Assembly (NCBI RefSeq): GCF_014066305.1
Contig: NW_023501075.1
Span: 1 to 64,000, forward strand
Direction: 5' to 3'
Source of the DNA: Letharia columbiana
Lineage: Eukaryota > Ascomycota > Lecanoromycetes > Lecanorales > Parmeliaceae
DNA: 64,000 nucleotides
The notes under the pieces are model-generated. The model was given only the letters and a program-made list of their open reading frames with translations. It was not told the DNA's origin and searched no databases. A program made the translations under genes and the position numbers. Shown here one piece after another: positions 1 to 10,733 of the stretch. Position 1 is the first letter of the stretch. Each line of letters opens with the position of its first letter.

Positions 1-195
1 CAAGTATAACAAAATATAGAACCATAACGATAACTTATATAACCTCATTTATTTGAGACCATATAATTGACCGAAAGGATTAGATAGATTATGTAATTCG
101 CATAGTCGGCCACTAGGGCAAGACTTCAGGGAAGTATGATGTAATCAATCAAGCATCGTCTCCTTTCTGTCCTCGAATGAAGCACAAAGGACGGG

Positions 196-204
196 TATAT
201 ATAT
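196..204 (+). promoter_or_regulatory. TATA-like element before the aldo-keto reductase
   Basis: An alternating TATATATAT run lies about 95 bp before the ATG at 299 and only about 20 bp before an upstream in-frame ATG at 224. If it acts as a TATA box, transcription would start near or after 224, which favours 299 as the start codon. This is inferred from position only. Confidence 0.35.
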
Positions 205-298
205 TCGTTGACAATTTCCTGTAATGAGGAAAGCAGTAGCAAGGCTCAGCCATCTTCATCGACAATTTCCTAAACATCGTAGCTTTGCATCGGCCAAG

Positions 299-1511
299 AT
301 GGCAGATCTGAACATCAACTCGAAATATAAAATGCTCTCAGGCTATGACATTCCAGCGTTAGGTTACGGAGTAAGCAAGTGCTCTTTTATACAAGTTGCC
401 TTGTCAGCTTGAATCTTGATGTCTTTGAAATTGGATTGTTTGGGGCTTTTTGAAGTGAAATTCAAAACAAGAGCTGATGCCATGATTGACAGGTCTATCA
501 AACGTACAACCTCTGCCTCATTGATCTAACTTCTACTGATTGTACACAATCAGACCTGCCGACGTGGCAGAAGATGTCACCCTGCACGCATTCAAGGCTG
601 GCTATCGACATGTCGGTAGGCTTCCCTGCTCGATTTCCATCGGAGACTCCGCGCTAACATACATCACGTTCAGATTCAGCAAGGGTTTACCGTAACGAGC
701 AGCCTTGTGCAGACGCCATGAAGAAGTGCAAGATCCCTCGAGGCGAGATCTTCTTCACCTCGAAAGTTCCCCCTCGATCAATGGGCTATGAGCAGACCAA
801 AGCATCAATAGAATCGAGCTTCAAACAGACCGGATTAGATTACATTGATCTGTAAGAATGCTTCTAGTACCGTACTACATCTGGGTACTGATCTCCTCTG
901 ATTGCCCTGAAAGGTACCTAATCCACGCCCCTTACGGCGGCACTGCGGCCCGCAATGGCACCTGGCTCGCTCTTGTCGAAGCAAAACGCGCCGGACTCAT
1001 CCGCTCCATCGGCGTCTCCAACTATGGCGTTCACCATCTCGACGAGTTGGAGTCTTATATCAAAGAACTCGAAGGACAGTACGGCAAGGGCCAAGGCGGA
1101 GAGATCAGTGTTGGGCAGTGGGAATTGCATCCTTGGCTTACAAGGCCTGACATCGTAGAGTGGTGCCAGAAGAAGGGAGTGGTTATCGAGGCTTATTGCC
1201 CGATAGTGCGGGGCCAAAGATTCGAGGAGAAAGTCTTGCAAGCGTTGGGGGAAAAGTATGGGAAGACGCCGGCGCAGGTGTTGGTGAGGTGGAGTTTGCA
1301 GAAGGTGGGAGCTTTTCAACGGCTAGACTTAAGTTGGAGTGACTGATGTTCTACGCAGGGGTTTGTGCCATTGCCCAAGTCCGTGACGCACTCAAGGATT
1401 GAGGAGAATGCCAATGTCTACGACTTCGAACTGACGGCAGAGGACATGAAGTTGCTGCACACTACGGAATACTCGCCTTGCGCATGGGATCCGACGACAA
1501 GTGACGATTAA
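299..1511 (+). CDS. Aldo-keto reductase (6 exons)
   Basis: NADPH-dependent oxidoreductase of the aldo-keto reductase superfamily, reducing carbonyl substrates; likely cytosolic. Exons I assign: 299-370, 493-503, 554-615, 674-851, 914-1304, 1359-1511. The joined protein has the family order: an LGYGVYQT start, the AGYRHVDSARVYRNE segment with the catalytic Asp and Tyr, a Lys in FTSKVP, the LIHAPYGG strand with the proton-relay His, the IGVSNYGVHHL loop, and the C-terminal PLPKSVTHSRIEENANVYDF motif that binds the cofactor 2'-phosphate. Exon 2 is only 11 nt, yet it supplies VYQ and part of Thr, and without it the frame fails. An in-frame ATG at 224 would add 25 residues (MRKAVARLSHLHRQFPKHRS...) that could be a mitochondrial leader; I prefer 299 because of the TATA position. 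Substrate unknown. Confidence 0.85.
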
Positions 1512-1850
1512 CAGGCGAACTGTGCACAAAGGCTGCAGCACTAGACAACGCAAAAAAATGAAAAAGCAAGACATTTGAGATGGTCGGAACTTTTGGCACG
1601 ACGATCACTTCTGTTCAGGAAGAATGTTATGAAGGTTTCTATTGTTTGTATCATGAGGTATCAATGTCTCCACTTCTATCCCTTGTATAAACTTTGTCTG
1701 CCCTATACAATCCGTTTCACAAGGTTTCCTCCCGGCTCAGAACCATGAATATCGCCAGCATGTCCGACGGAACACTATCAAACCATCTAACCATGTCAGC
1801 TACCCAGAAACTTGATCATCTCGAGTGTGAACCACCAAACCAAGAGCTCC

Positions 1851-2070
1851 TCAAACGCATCTCCCCCGAAAGCAAAACGTGCCCGCCTCACAATCGAAGA
1901 AAGAGCCGCAAGAGTCTGCGCCAGTCAGCAACGACGCGCCAAGGGCCCCCAGGAGTTCAAGCACACGCACCACCTATAGACCCCGGACCCGCTTCCGCCG
2001 GCGCAGGCGCTGCGGATACTGAGCCGATGGCGGCGGATAGTGCGAGGATGAAGAAGAATTCGAGCTTCAT
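1851..2070 (-). CDS. Small secreted cysteine-rich protein (54 aa), effector-like
   Basis: Exon 1 is 1971-2070 and exon 2 is 1851-1915; the intron (1916-1970, 55 nt) has a GTGCGT donor, a GCTGAC branch site and a CAG acceptor. Unspliced, the frame stops after 37 codons. Spliced, a clean signal peptide (MKLEFFFILALSAAIGSVSA) is followed by an Ala/Pro/Gly spacer and a compact C-terminal knot, DSCGSFFDCEAGTFCFRG, then RCV. The four cysteines have spacing C-x5-C-x5-C-x4-C (residues 36, 42, 48, 53), enough for two disulfides. A second donor 3 nt away (GTGGTG) would also keep frame. Such tiny secreted Cys-rich proteins are typical candidate effectors, antimicrobial peptides or hydrophobin-like surface factors; I do not recognise a named family. 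ALDH lies downstream on the same strand. Confidence 0.55.
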
Positions 2071-3284
2071 GGTGAGTGTCTGACGCCGAAAAAAACACCT
2101 TTGTTCTGCCGGATCGAGAATGACGCTGGGGGTGAGGAATGTAAGAAGAGGTAAGGTAGATGGGACAAACGACAAGCTCTACCGGAGGGTAACGAATACT
2201 TATACCCCCTCGAACGCATCCGTGAGCGATCTCAACTCGACGGTTTGATATCGGCCTAGCCCCACGCCCGCGACCACCGTCCTATACCTCCCAGTCCGAA
2301 ACCCGAGTGGGTGCGCACAGGACCTCCACATGGGAACGTTGTCGGGTCAGGCCCACCCACCACGTGTTCGGTCCGTGGCTCCTGCGCTCGCTTCCCACCC
2401 TCGATCGTAGGACATTCTCGATGTGCGGGCCCACGTGGTGTGTGTTTTCTTGACTCAAAAGGTTCATCCGCCACGGTTTTTGCTTTCCTGTGGATAAGGT
2501 GCAGAGGTCACAAAGGCACTCAACCCAAGGAATGGTCGAGAAACTCTGGAGCATAGTCGGAAGAAGAAGAAGAAGATGCCGTCGGCTGCGGAGGCTAGGT
2601 TCGCGCACGGCTGTTTCGGGATGCGGAGGAGACTTTGTGGCTGGCTGTGGCGGCTCTTGTGATGGTTTCTTTTCACTGGGAAAAAGTGTATCTAAGGTAA
2701 TAGTGTACCCCACCCGGCCGTTGAGGAGCGAGCCCCGTCACGCGGATTCTCGTCTTCACTTTGGCTAGTGGTTTTGGCTGATACGAAGGCTTCAAATTCT
2801 TACGGTTTTTTTTGGGTCTGGCATTTACAGGCTTCCAAAGGCTTTTTTTCAATAGCAACAAGATTCGTGTCGGATTGCCATTGAACGTCTACATCTCTTG
2901 CCTTGGAACGCGGGTACTTTCAAGGAAAATGTCACTTTCAACCCGAAGCGCGCTTCAATCTTCCCAACAATGGCGTACTTTACATATCTCAAGGTCTTGG
3001 CAACGTGGACTTGTTATAAAGAAACACGGATACGGAATGTGTGCCGTTATACTCGGAGCATTGTCGGGACTTTTGGTGGAGGGGCTTTGTCCGTGGGGGC
3101 AGGATTGGGACCGTGTGGGGCAGAGGCGAGGAGATGATGCCGGGAGCGCCGAGAGACGAAGGTCATGGCAGATGTCAAAGGCATGAATGAGGTTTGTAGG
3201 TTCATTGGACATGTCTCCGTGTATAGCATTATGTATCATAAGGGAATGGAAAGGCCGTACGATATAGGACCGAGATGCGAATAT
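2071..3284. other. Intergenic: upstream of the secreted peptide, downstream of ALDH
   Basis: It holds the promoter side of the small secreted gene and the 3' side of the aldehyde dehydrogenase, both on the minus strand. An AGA-rich run sits near 2560-2576. Open frames of 60-140 codons exist on both strands but overlap each other, have low-complexity or basic composition and match nothing I know. Confidence 0.4.
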
Positions 3285-4922
3285 TCAGTCCGACCAGGTA
3301 ACGCACTTGATCCTCAAAAACTCCTCGATGCCCGCACTGCCATTGAATCTCCCCCATCCGCTCTTCTTGGCACCGCCGTGAGGTAGATTGCTCTCGTCGT
3401 GAACGGTCATGTTGTTAATGTGTACCGCACTGTCATCGTCAGCTTCGACTATTTACCGGCACCGTTCTGCCTCATCTAAAGACTGTATGAAAGATTGAAA
3501 GGGGATAGGTACCCGGTCTCGATCTGCTTGGCAACTCTCAGCCCAGCTGCCAAGTCCTCGGTGAAAACAGCAGAGGTGAGGCCATATTCAGTATCATTCG
3601 CAATCTCAATCGCTTCTTCTTCGCTCTCGACCACGATCAGCGACACGGTCGGTCCAAAGGATTCGATTTGGTACAGATCCATATCCTTTGTGACACCGTC
3701 GACGACAATCGGCCTCATGCGAGTATCCGAATGCTCTTTCGCATTCAGGTCTCCAGTCAGGATTTTGGCGCCTTTCGAAAGCGCTTGCTCCACGAGTTTC
3801 TTGTTCTTCTGCACCGGCGGTGCATTCACGAGGATGGGAGCCGATGACTCTTTGCCGTATATTTTCTCCATGGCGGCTTTCAGAGCTTCACGAAACTTCT
3901 CAGCGATAGAAGAATGAACGAGAATGCGTTCAGTAGACATGCAAATCTGCCCACTATGCAGAAACGCACCCACCGCACAGCCCTCTGCGGCTTTTTCAAG
4001 GTTAGCATCCTCAAGAACAATAGCTGGCGCCTTCCCACCGAGCTCCATGAGCACTGGCTTCAGAAATTTCCCAGCTTGAGCTGCAACGATACTCCCGGTA
4101 GCAGTACTGCCCGTGAAGTTGATCTTCTTCACGAAAGGATGCTCAATGATCGCACTCGTCACCTCCGCAGCGTCTTGTGGACGATGGAAAATAACGTTCA
4201 GAACACCGTCTGGGAGGCCGGCGGCCTTGAGGATGGAGCCGATGGCCCAGAAGCAGCGTGGGGACATCTCAGAACCTTTAAGGACGCAGGTGTTGCCGGC
4301 GGCGAGAGCATAAGATATGGCGCGGAAGCCGAGAATGAAGGGGGAATTCCTGAGGATTCTGTGAGGAAATGGGAGCTTTGGGAAGACAAGAAAGGGATAC
4401 TCGCAGGCGAGTGAAAGAGGGGACTCACCATGGAGCTATGCCAAAGACGACGCCGTACGGTTCCTTGTACATGAGAGCGCTCTTACCTTCTTCGGCACAG
4501 ACAGGAATGTTGCCGGTAACGGTCACGATCCTGCCGGCTACATCTCTCAATTGCTCAATGCTGGCGGGTACATTGAAGTATGTGGACATTGCCTTAGTAG
4601 ATCCAGTTTCAATGTCCATGTACTCGCAGACTTCTTCACCGCGGCTCTTGAGTATATCGCTCGCCTTGAGTAGGATATCTCGCCTGAATGAGGGTTTCGT
4701 CTTGGACCATGCTGGAAAAGCAGCCTGGGCCGCTTCGACGGCTTCAATGGCTTGCCGTTTGGAGACTGAGGAACCCTTCCAGATTAGTTTGCCTGATACG
4801 GGGGAGACTACATCGAAGGTAGTTTCGTTGGTGACTTCTTTGCCGTTGATTAGAAGGGGAACGACATGGTTGGAGGAATGATTAGAGGCGTGTGTGCCAT
4901 GACTATGACCGTTTGTTGTCAT
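3285..4922 (-). CDS. Aldehyde dehydrogenase, salicylaldehyde/vanillin dehydrogenase-like
   Basis: NAD(P)-dependent oxidation of an aldehyde, probably aromatic, to the acid. Exons 4429-4922, 3513-4349 and 3285-3429 join to 491 aa, the usual ALDH length. Landmarks: INGKEV and VVSPVSGKLIW at the N-terminus, YGVVFGIAPWNSPF at the first splice junction, the FTGSTATGS cofactor loop, catalytic Glu267 in MELGGKAPA, nucleophile Cys301 in HSGQICMSTERI, ESFGPTVSLI, then TGAVHINNMTVHDE and HGGAKKSGWGRFNG, ending in the FLRIKCVTWSD tail typical of the salicylaldehyde dehydrogenase branch. Intron 1 is 4350-4428 and intron 2 is 3430-3512. No targeting peptide is evident; the N-terminus is His/Ser-rich. Family is certain, substrate is inference. 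It diverges from the gene at 6236. Confidence 0.92.
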
Positions 4923-6235
4923 TGTGGACTCGATGTGGGGATGGTAGCCAATGGGTTTGCGTGATAAGATGCTGGGTCCAAATTAAATATGCACCTCGCT
5001 CAAATGATGTGAGGAGCTGAGCGCATGGAATTAATACCTAGCTTTGAAGAATATGAAACAATTTTTAGTTTCAAATTTTAGGAAGGTTAAAAGAAGGTAA
5101 AGTAAGGATATGTTGTAGTCAATCTGTGTGCTGCGACTCTGGCAGTGCTCTCCGGGTTCCTTCAGCGGCACATCTTGCCGGCTTCCCCTCGGGCCCAGGC
5201 CCAGGCCTTGGCGCTTGGCAGAAGCAAGTTAATCGTACTTTCAGAATTTGCCATGTCGACGACATATCTGAACGTCGAAGCTCTGGTGTGAACTTGAGGA
5301 TCTGAAGATGTTGCGGGCGTTTGGAGTGCGAGATGTTGAAATCATGGGATAAGCGCCATAACTGCGACAATGAAATTATGCTCCTTGATTCAGAGATAGC
5401 CAATGAGACGAAGAGGTCGAAATGGTGAGGTACAGAGGTACAGGGAGACGTTGCAGGAAGTTCGTGACCACTATCGCGAGCTTCTCATTCGACGAAAGCT
5501 ACACTTTCTGGCAGTTGCTGCGCATCGGGGCTGACCAATTCACCATGATTGCAAATGACTGGCGTCAGTAGCAAGTTTGCTTTGACCTCGATTGCGGATC
5601 TGTACGAACAATGTAAGCTGCAGATTGGAGTGACTTTGTTTCGACCCATGCTTCTGATGATTCCATACTCTTGTCCGGCTGTGAACCAATTAGGGTTTAG
5701 AAATGGTAGAACAAATACCGGAGACTCAGGGCAAATTGCGGCCATTGTTCCAGTCGTGAAGCGATCGACTGTGAAGACTAGACATCTACCCGAGAAGTGA
5801 ATACTGCTAGAGATAAAGGTAAACACTCTCTCCACTGTTGCTAGGAATTACCCAGGAAAGTGAATACAGCGGCCAAGATAAGCTTATAAAGCAGACGCCA
5901 GACACTGATGAATAACGCGGCTGATACAAATATAAACAATAAAGGGAGATACGCCATGTTCCGTCTACACGCGTTTGCCGCCATCATCTTTGCTTAGGCG
6001 TCCGGAGCATCTTCTTCTTCAATTTTTCATCTTCCTCCTCATACCAGTACAGCAAATTGCACAAGAAGATCTCTTCCACTTCGGCGAGCAAAGTCTCACC
6101 CAAAGACTTTTCCCAACAACCAATCAAGGACCTCTCTTTGAATACTCTTTGAACCCCATCAGAGCTAAGCCTCACTGAGTACAAAGTCTCGCTCAAGCAA
6201 GGCAAAGCTTCATTGAAAGCAAGCATTCCTCAGCC
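4923..6235. other. Intergenic: divergent promoter region
   Basis: 1.3 kb between two divergent genes. A minus-strand open frame of 80 codons (5984-6226) starts with ATG and ends in an acidic-then-basic stretch; it could be a small gene or simply the 5' region of the gene at 6236, and I cannot support it further. Nothing else is evident. Confidence 0.3.
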
Positions 6236-6868
6236 ATGCGTCCGAAAGAATACTCAGCGCAGCCTGGTTCATCCTTGCGAGAACACATAATCATCGATGA
6301 TCAAACCAGCAGAGGAACCACTCAACCAAAGAAAAGCTTCTCCTCAGTCACACCTCTAGAGTACCCTTCTAAGGACCCCGCTCACTCCCCACAAGATCCC
6401 AAGACCGTCGATACGATCTACAAGATCGTCTACTCGAATCGCCACGAGTACTCACTGAACGGAAACGTGTACATCAGATACGACGTGCCGCCCGAAAGAG
6501 ACAGCACTGGATGGTTCTGCATCGTCGCCTTCCATTGGCAGGATGTCCAGGCCGAGTTCGAATGCGTCTACCACCCATCGATCAAGCTCTTCGACGACTT
6601 CAAACCGGTCGGTGGCAGCTTGAGGGGAGGCAGTGGAGGCGTTCAGAGCGTGCGGATCTCCATGTGGAACTTCACAGACAGAGGTCCCGATCTCAACGCC
6701 AAACACACGGTGAAGGACGACAACGAGAACAGGATCATGCTTGCGGTCATGATCATGGGAGATGGGTCATCTGTGAGGCTGCATGGCAAGATGGTGAGGG
6801 ACGGGGAGGACGAGAATGAGGTCTGGCTGTCGGAGGATGAGCGTGGGAGGTTGGGGCTGCGTTCGTGA
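6236..6868 (+). CDS. Conserved-looking hypothetical protein (210 aa)
   Basis: Single-exon frame with ATG in a good context, not recognised. The first 60 residues are polar and probably disordered. From about residue 62 the sequence looks like a compact beta-rich domain (TIYKIVYSNRHEYSLNGNVY, then YDVPPERDSTGWFCIVAFHW, a WNFTDRGPD turn and IMLAVMIMGDGSSVRLHGKM), ending in a short acidic tail. There is no signal peptide or membrane segment, so the product is probably intracellular. Codon use and the alternation of hydrophobic strands argue that it is real. Function unknown. Confidence 0.6.
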   Translation: MRPKEYSAQPGSSLREHIIIDDQTSRGTTQPKKSFSSVTPLEYPSKDPAHSPQDPKTVDTIYKIVYSNRHEYSLNGNVYIRYDVPPERDSTGWFCIVAFHWQDVQAEFECVYHPSIKLFDDFKPVGGSLRGGSGGVQSVRISMWNFTDRGPDLNAKHTVKDDNENRIMLAVMIMGDGSSVRLHGKMVRDGEDENEVWLSEDERGRLGLRS

Positions 6869-8054
6869 GAGGGGAAGATCTGGTACGAAGCCACATTACG
6901 TATCGCAGGAGGAACGGAGCTGCTGTCGGAGGGCTTTGGCACTGGTGAGGGGTTGCTTAGAATGCTGAAGGGGAACCTTGGTACTGATTGAGGGGAAGTT
7001 TGGGGCTGATGGAGGGAAGGAAGACCGCACTAAACAACGATGAAGGCGTGCAATCATTCGATCGGGGCGAAATTCGGAAGATCTTTACAATGCCAAGAAC
7101 TTGTCGTGGCAGCTTGAATCACTGCGAGATGATCTAGTGTACCGCCCTGGCAGGGCTTTCCACCATGCTTTTCAGATCTCTGGTAACACCCATGGCAGAT
7201 GCGCGTCATCGTTTGGCCATTGCAGAGTCCATGAGCACCCTAGCACAACGCCTCGCTGTAATGTTCAGAGCTCACGCCAGGAAGTGCAGTTTTTGCCGAG
7301 TAGTCCGTGGAAGCATGCAGTCATTTCCACGACCGCGGAAATCCTCCACGGCACATGCCGGGGCCCCATTCGGCAGGTCGGACACGCATCTTATTTGCTC
7401 AAGTAGACAACCAAGAGCTGCGCGGTGTGGCTCTGACGTTCCTTGGTAAGCTGACGGAGCTGACCGGTGACCATGCTTTGACTTGTTGAGTGACCTGGCG
7501 ACATCCAAGCGTCAGATAATCCAATCACGAAGAAGCATCTAGGTAGAGCAGCATGTTCGGGCGATCTCGTGCGATCTCATGCACTTGCGCGTGTAAGCTT
7601 GTGACAAAGCGGAGAGGGGGGGGGGACGACAATAGCGATGAAGGTGGGCACCAATCGGACCGAGACATGCAAAGTCTTCCCCTATGCCTGATTTTCCGGT
7701 TCCTACTTGGTTCCGGTTTTGGTTCACACTAGGTAGGTACAATTGAGAGAGTGGTTGAGAGGTGTCAGAGCGCGCAATAACTTACTATGCGACAACACGA
7801 GGAGGTACACTGTGGCGCCTGTGCGCTTTGAATGGGACAGAAACAAAGCACCAGATACATTAGGTACGAGTACCTAAAACATTGAAACCACAAAGCAACG
7901 GGATCGGGGATCTGACACGGATCTTTTCTTGGCGCAGCGGGTGGCTTTTGCGGGGTACCCGAGGAAGAGAAAAATGGTTTTCCTTGCTCATGACCACCCT
8001 GCTTGCCCCTTGCTGCTGATCTTCCACAAATCATCGTCGTCACCGAATCACCGT

Positions 8055-8114
8055 GCATCGCATCGCATCGCATCGCATAGCATAATAATACTAATATTAT
8101 TATTATTATTATTA
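8055..8114. repeat. Microsatellites: GCATC pentamer and ATT trimer
   Basis: About five GCATC units (8055-8079, the last imperfect) run directly into AATAATA and then a perfect ATT run to about 8114. These are simple repeats, probably length-polymorphic between strains. Confidence 0.85.
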
Positions 8115-8427
8115 ATTTCATGTTCTTCATTTCAAATTGTCATTGTCACTTTCAACCCTGAAGCCCGTCCCTAGTATTGGCTGCCCCCCGCATGCATGTG
8201 CCCCCTATTTCCGCCTAGTACGCGCCGGAAACGGGTCTCACTTTTATACGCTCGAGGGGTATTGGATGGTTGTAGGAAATTCAAAACGCACCGTCGGTGC
8301 GTCATTGGTCATTGGGCATGTGCATCTGAATCCCCAAAAATGAATCCTTTGGCCATGGGTAGTTGCGGTGTGACCACCTTTGCTGTTTCCAAACCTACAC
8401 GGAAGGTCCCAATTTCCTCATTCATCA

Positions 8428-8436
8428 TATATAAGG
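8428..8436 (+). promoter_or_regulatory. TATA box upstream of the exoglucanase
   Basis: TATATAAGG lies about 190 bp before the GH5 start codon, followed by CT-rich sequence at a distance suitable for a core promoter. A match to the TATA consensus on the right strand; unproven. Confidence 0.45.
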
Positions 8437-8618
8437 AGAATGAGAATCACCCGCTTTCTTTGTTTTGCCCCCTAAAGAAAATCTTTGTTGCATTCCACAT
8501 TCCTCCTAGTTCCTCTAAAAACGTGAATGGCATCAACCTGCAAACAAACCTCACTTGATCACCTAACCTACATCTACCAGCGACAAAGATCTCAATCAAG
8601 AACACTCCAATAACCACC

Positions 8619-9956
8619 ATGTTGAGCGGCGATACCTTCCTCCACCTCTCTGCCCTTGCCACCATCTTGCTGGGTACCGTGCAATCTGCCCCTCTCACCT
8701 TGTAAATTACCCCATGTCCCTTGCCTAAGCAATCTCACTGACCAGTCAACAGCCGCCTCGGCAAGCGTGATGTGGCCTTCGACTACCAGAATGACAAAGT
8801 CCGTGGCGTGAACCTGGGTGGCTGGTTCGTGCTCGAGCCATGGATCACTCCCTCCATCTTTCAGCCCTGGGCCACGAGCATGACCGTCGTCGATGAGTAC
8901 ACCTACACTCAAACCCTCGGCAAGGACGCTGCATCTGCTGCTCTGACGAACCACTGGAACACCTGGATCACTGAAGATGACTTTACCCAAATCGGCCAGA
9001 ATGGCCTCAACCATGTTCGGATTCCCATCGGATACTGGGCGGTTGCTCCCTTAGAGGGCGACCCGTACGTCCAAGGCCAATTGGATGTCTTGGATCAGGC
9101 CATTGGCTGGGCTCGAACTGCTAATCTCAAAATCTTGCTTGATCTTCATGGAGCGCCTGGATCGCAGAATGGCTTCGACAACAGTGGCCGCTACGGGCCT
9201 GTGGATTGGCAGCAAGGAGATACGGTTAACCAGACCATCACCGCGCTTCAAAACCTCGCTCAGCACTATTCCGGTGACACTGACGTCGTCACGGCAATTG
9301 AGCTCCTCAATGAGCCTCTTGGTGGCTCTCTCAACCTCGACGAGCTTAAGACCTTCTACCAGTCCGGCTACAAGACCGTGACCGGAGCCAGCGGCAACTA
9401 CGCAACCTGCATCCATGACGCTTTCCAAAACATCGACACCTACTGGAACGGCTTCATGACCCCAGCCTCGTCGGGCGACCAGAATGTGATTCTCGACACT
9501 CATCAATATCAAGTCTTCTCGCCAGCTCAAGTCGCCATGAGCCCCTCGGACCACGTCTCCGCCGCCTGCGCTCTCGGCCCACAACTCGCCGGAACCGACA
9601 AGTGGACCATTGTCGGCGAATGGACCGGTGCGCAAACCGACTGCGCCCAATGGCTCAACGGCCTCGGAAAAGGAGCCCGCTATGACGGCAGCCTCGCCAA
9701 TTCCGGCTCCAGTTACGTCGGCTCCTGTGCCGGCAAAGCCACAGGCACGGTCGCGGCCCTGAGTTCCGACGACCAGGACAATCTTAAGCACTTCATTGAC
9801 GCCCAGCTCGACGCCTACGAGCAGCACACGGGGTGGATCTTCTGGACCTGGAGGACCGAAAGCGCACCGGAATGGCACTTGCAGAATCTGACCGCGGCCG
9901 GCCTCTTCCCCAACCCGCCCACGAGCAGGGCTTATCCGGGCCAGTGCGACTCCTAG
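8619..9956 (+). CDS. Secreted exo-beta-1,3-glucanase, GH5 subfamily 9 (EXG1-like)
   Basis: Hydrolyses beta-1,3-glucan from chain ends during wall remodelling or glucan use; extracellular. Exon 1 is 8619-8701 and exon 2 8753-9956, joined across an intron with GTAAAT and CAG to give 428 aa. Residues 1 to about 23 are a signal peptide; Lys32-Arg33 (LGKRDVAF) is a Kex2 site, as in yeast EXG1 precursors. Family motifs: VRGVNLGGWFVLEPW near the mature start, HVRIPIGYWA, LLDLHGAPGSQNGFDNSG, the acid/base Glu near residue 215 in IELLNEPLGG and the nucleophile Glu near 317 in VGEWTGAQTDCAQW, with IFWTWRTESAPEWH near the end. No GPI signal, so it is probably released. A TATA box lies about 190 bp upstream. 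Confidence 0.95.
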
Positions 9957-10733
9957 AGAAGGCAATCACGAGACCGACATGTTTTGGACGTATCTTGTAA
10001 ATTACGGACCGTCAACTCGACTTCCCCCACCAAAAGCACCCTCGGCATCACCATCACCTTCGTTACCTGGCTCTCCCATTTCGCCCACACTTGCACCCAA
10101 CATATCCAGCCATGCCTCCACATCATTTTAGCTCGAGCATCTGCGCTGTTGTTACCACCATTCACCGTCATTATGATACCCACGTGAGGAATTCGCATGT
10201 TCGCTTTCAGCCAATCGTTATTTAGCGGAAAAAATATATACCCCAGCATGCGTGGCGCCATCGAGCCTTTTTTTTTTTTTTTGAAAGCATGGGTGGAGAT
10301 TTCACTGTACGCTACGTTGGTAGTTGATCGGCTACGGAAAACAATAAATCAAAAAGTGATCGCGCAAGCCTTTGACGATGACGACGTTTCGGTCATTTCC
10401 GCACCAAGAAAAATTCTCTTTAGAAGTAAACTCCGCTCAAGTCTATGCATACATAAGCACCGTAATCATAACCATGACGCTATACGGACACGACAGCTTC
10501 TCGGAACGGGTATAGGTACTCCCAAAAACGGGCACGCGGTAGCAAACAAGCAGACAAGAAAAAGCGCCGCCCGCTCCGGGCCAAAAGCCATAGCCGGAAA
10601 ACGTCAATGCTGCCTCGCTGACGCCCTCGCGAACGCCGTGCCAAGAGAATATGTTCATAGAAGAAAGAAGAAAGAAGAAAGAAGTAGTGTTTGAGCGCCT
10701 GAGCGAAACCTCGGGAAAAAAAAAACACACCCC
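9957..10733. other. Convergent 3' region with simple repeats
   Basis: Both flanking genes end here. It holds a long T run (about 10267-10282) and a GAAAGAA repeat (about 10660-10685). Overlapping open frames at 10197-10694 (plus) and 10443-10730 (minus) are low-complexity. No gene seen. Confidence 0.4.

Larger units (their letters stand above)
6869..8618. other. Intergenic: upstream of the exoglucanase
   Basis: 1.75 kb without a gene I can support. It contains a run of ten G at 7616-7625, short tandem repeats at 8055-8114 and a TATA element at 8428-8436. Basic open frames near 7100-7500 on both strands look like chance. The last 150 bp before the exoglucanase are CT-rich and probably hold its transcription start. 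Confidence 0.4.

Noticed and set aside
1694..2083. 129-codon plus-strand open frame
   Set aside because: It lies antisense to the spliced secreted peptide, is low-complexity and shows no domain.
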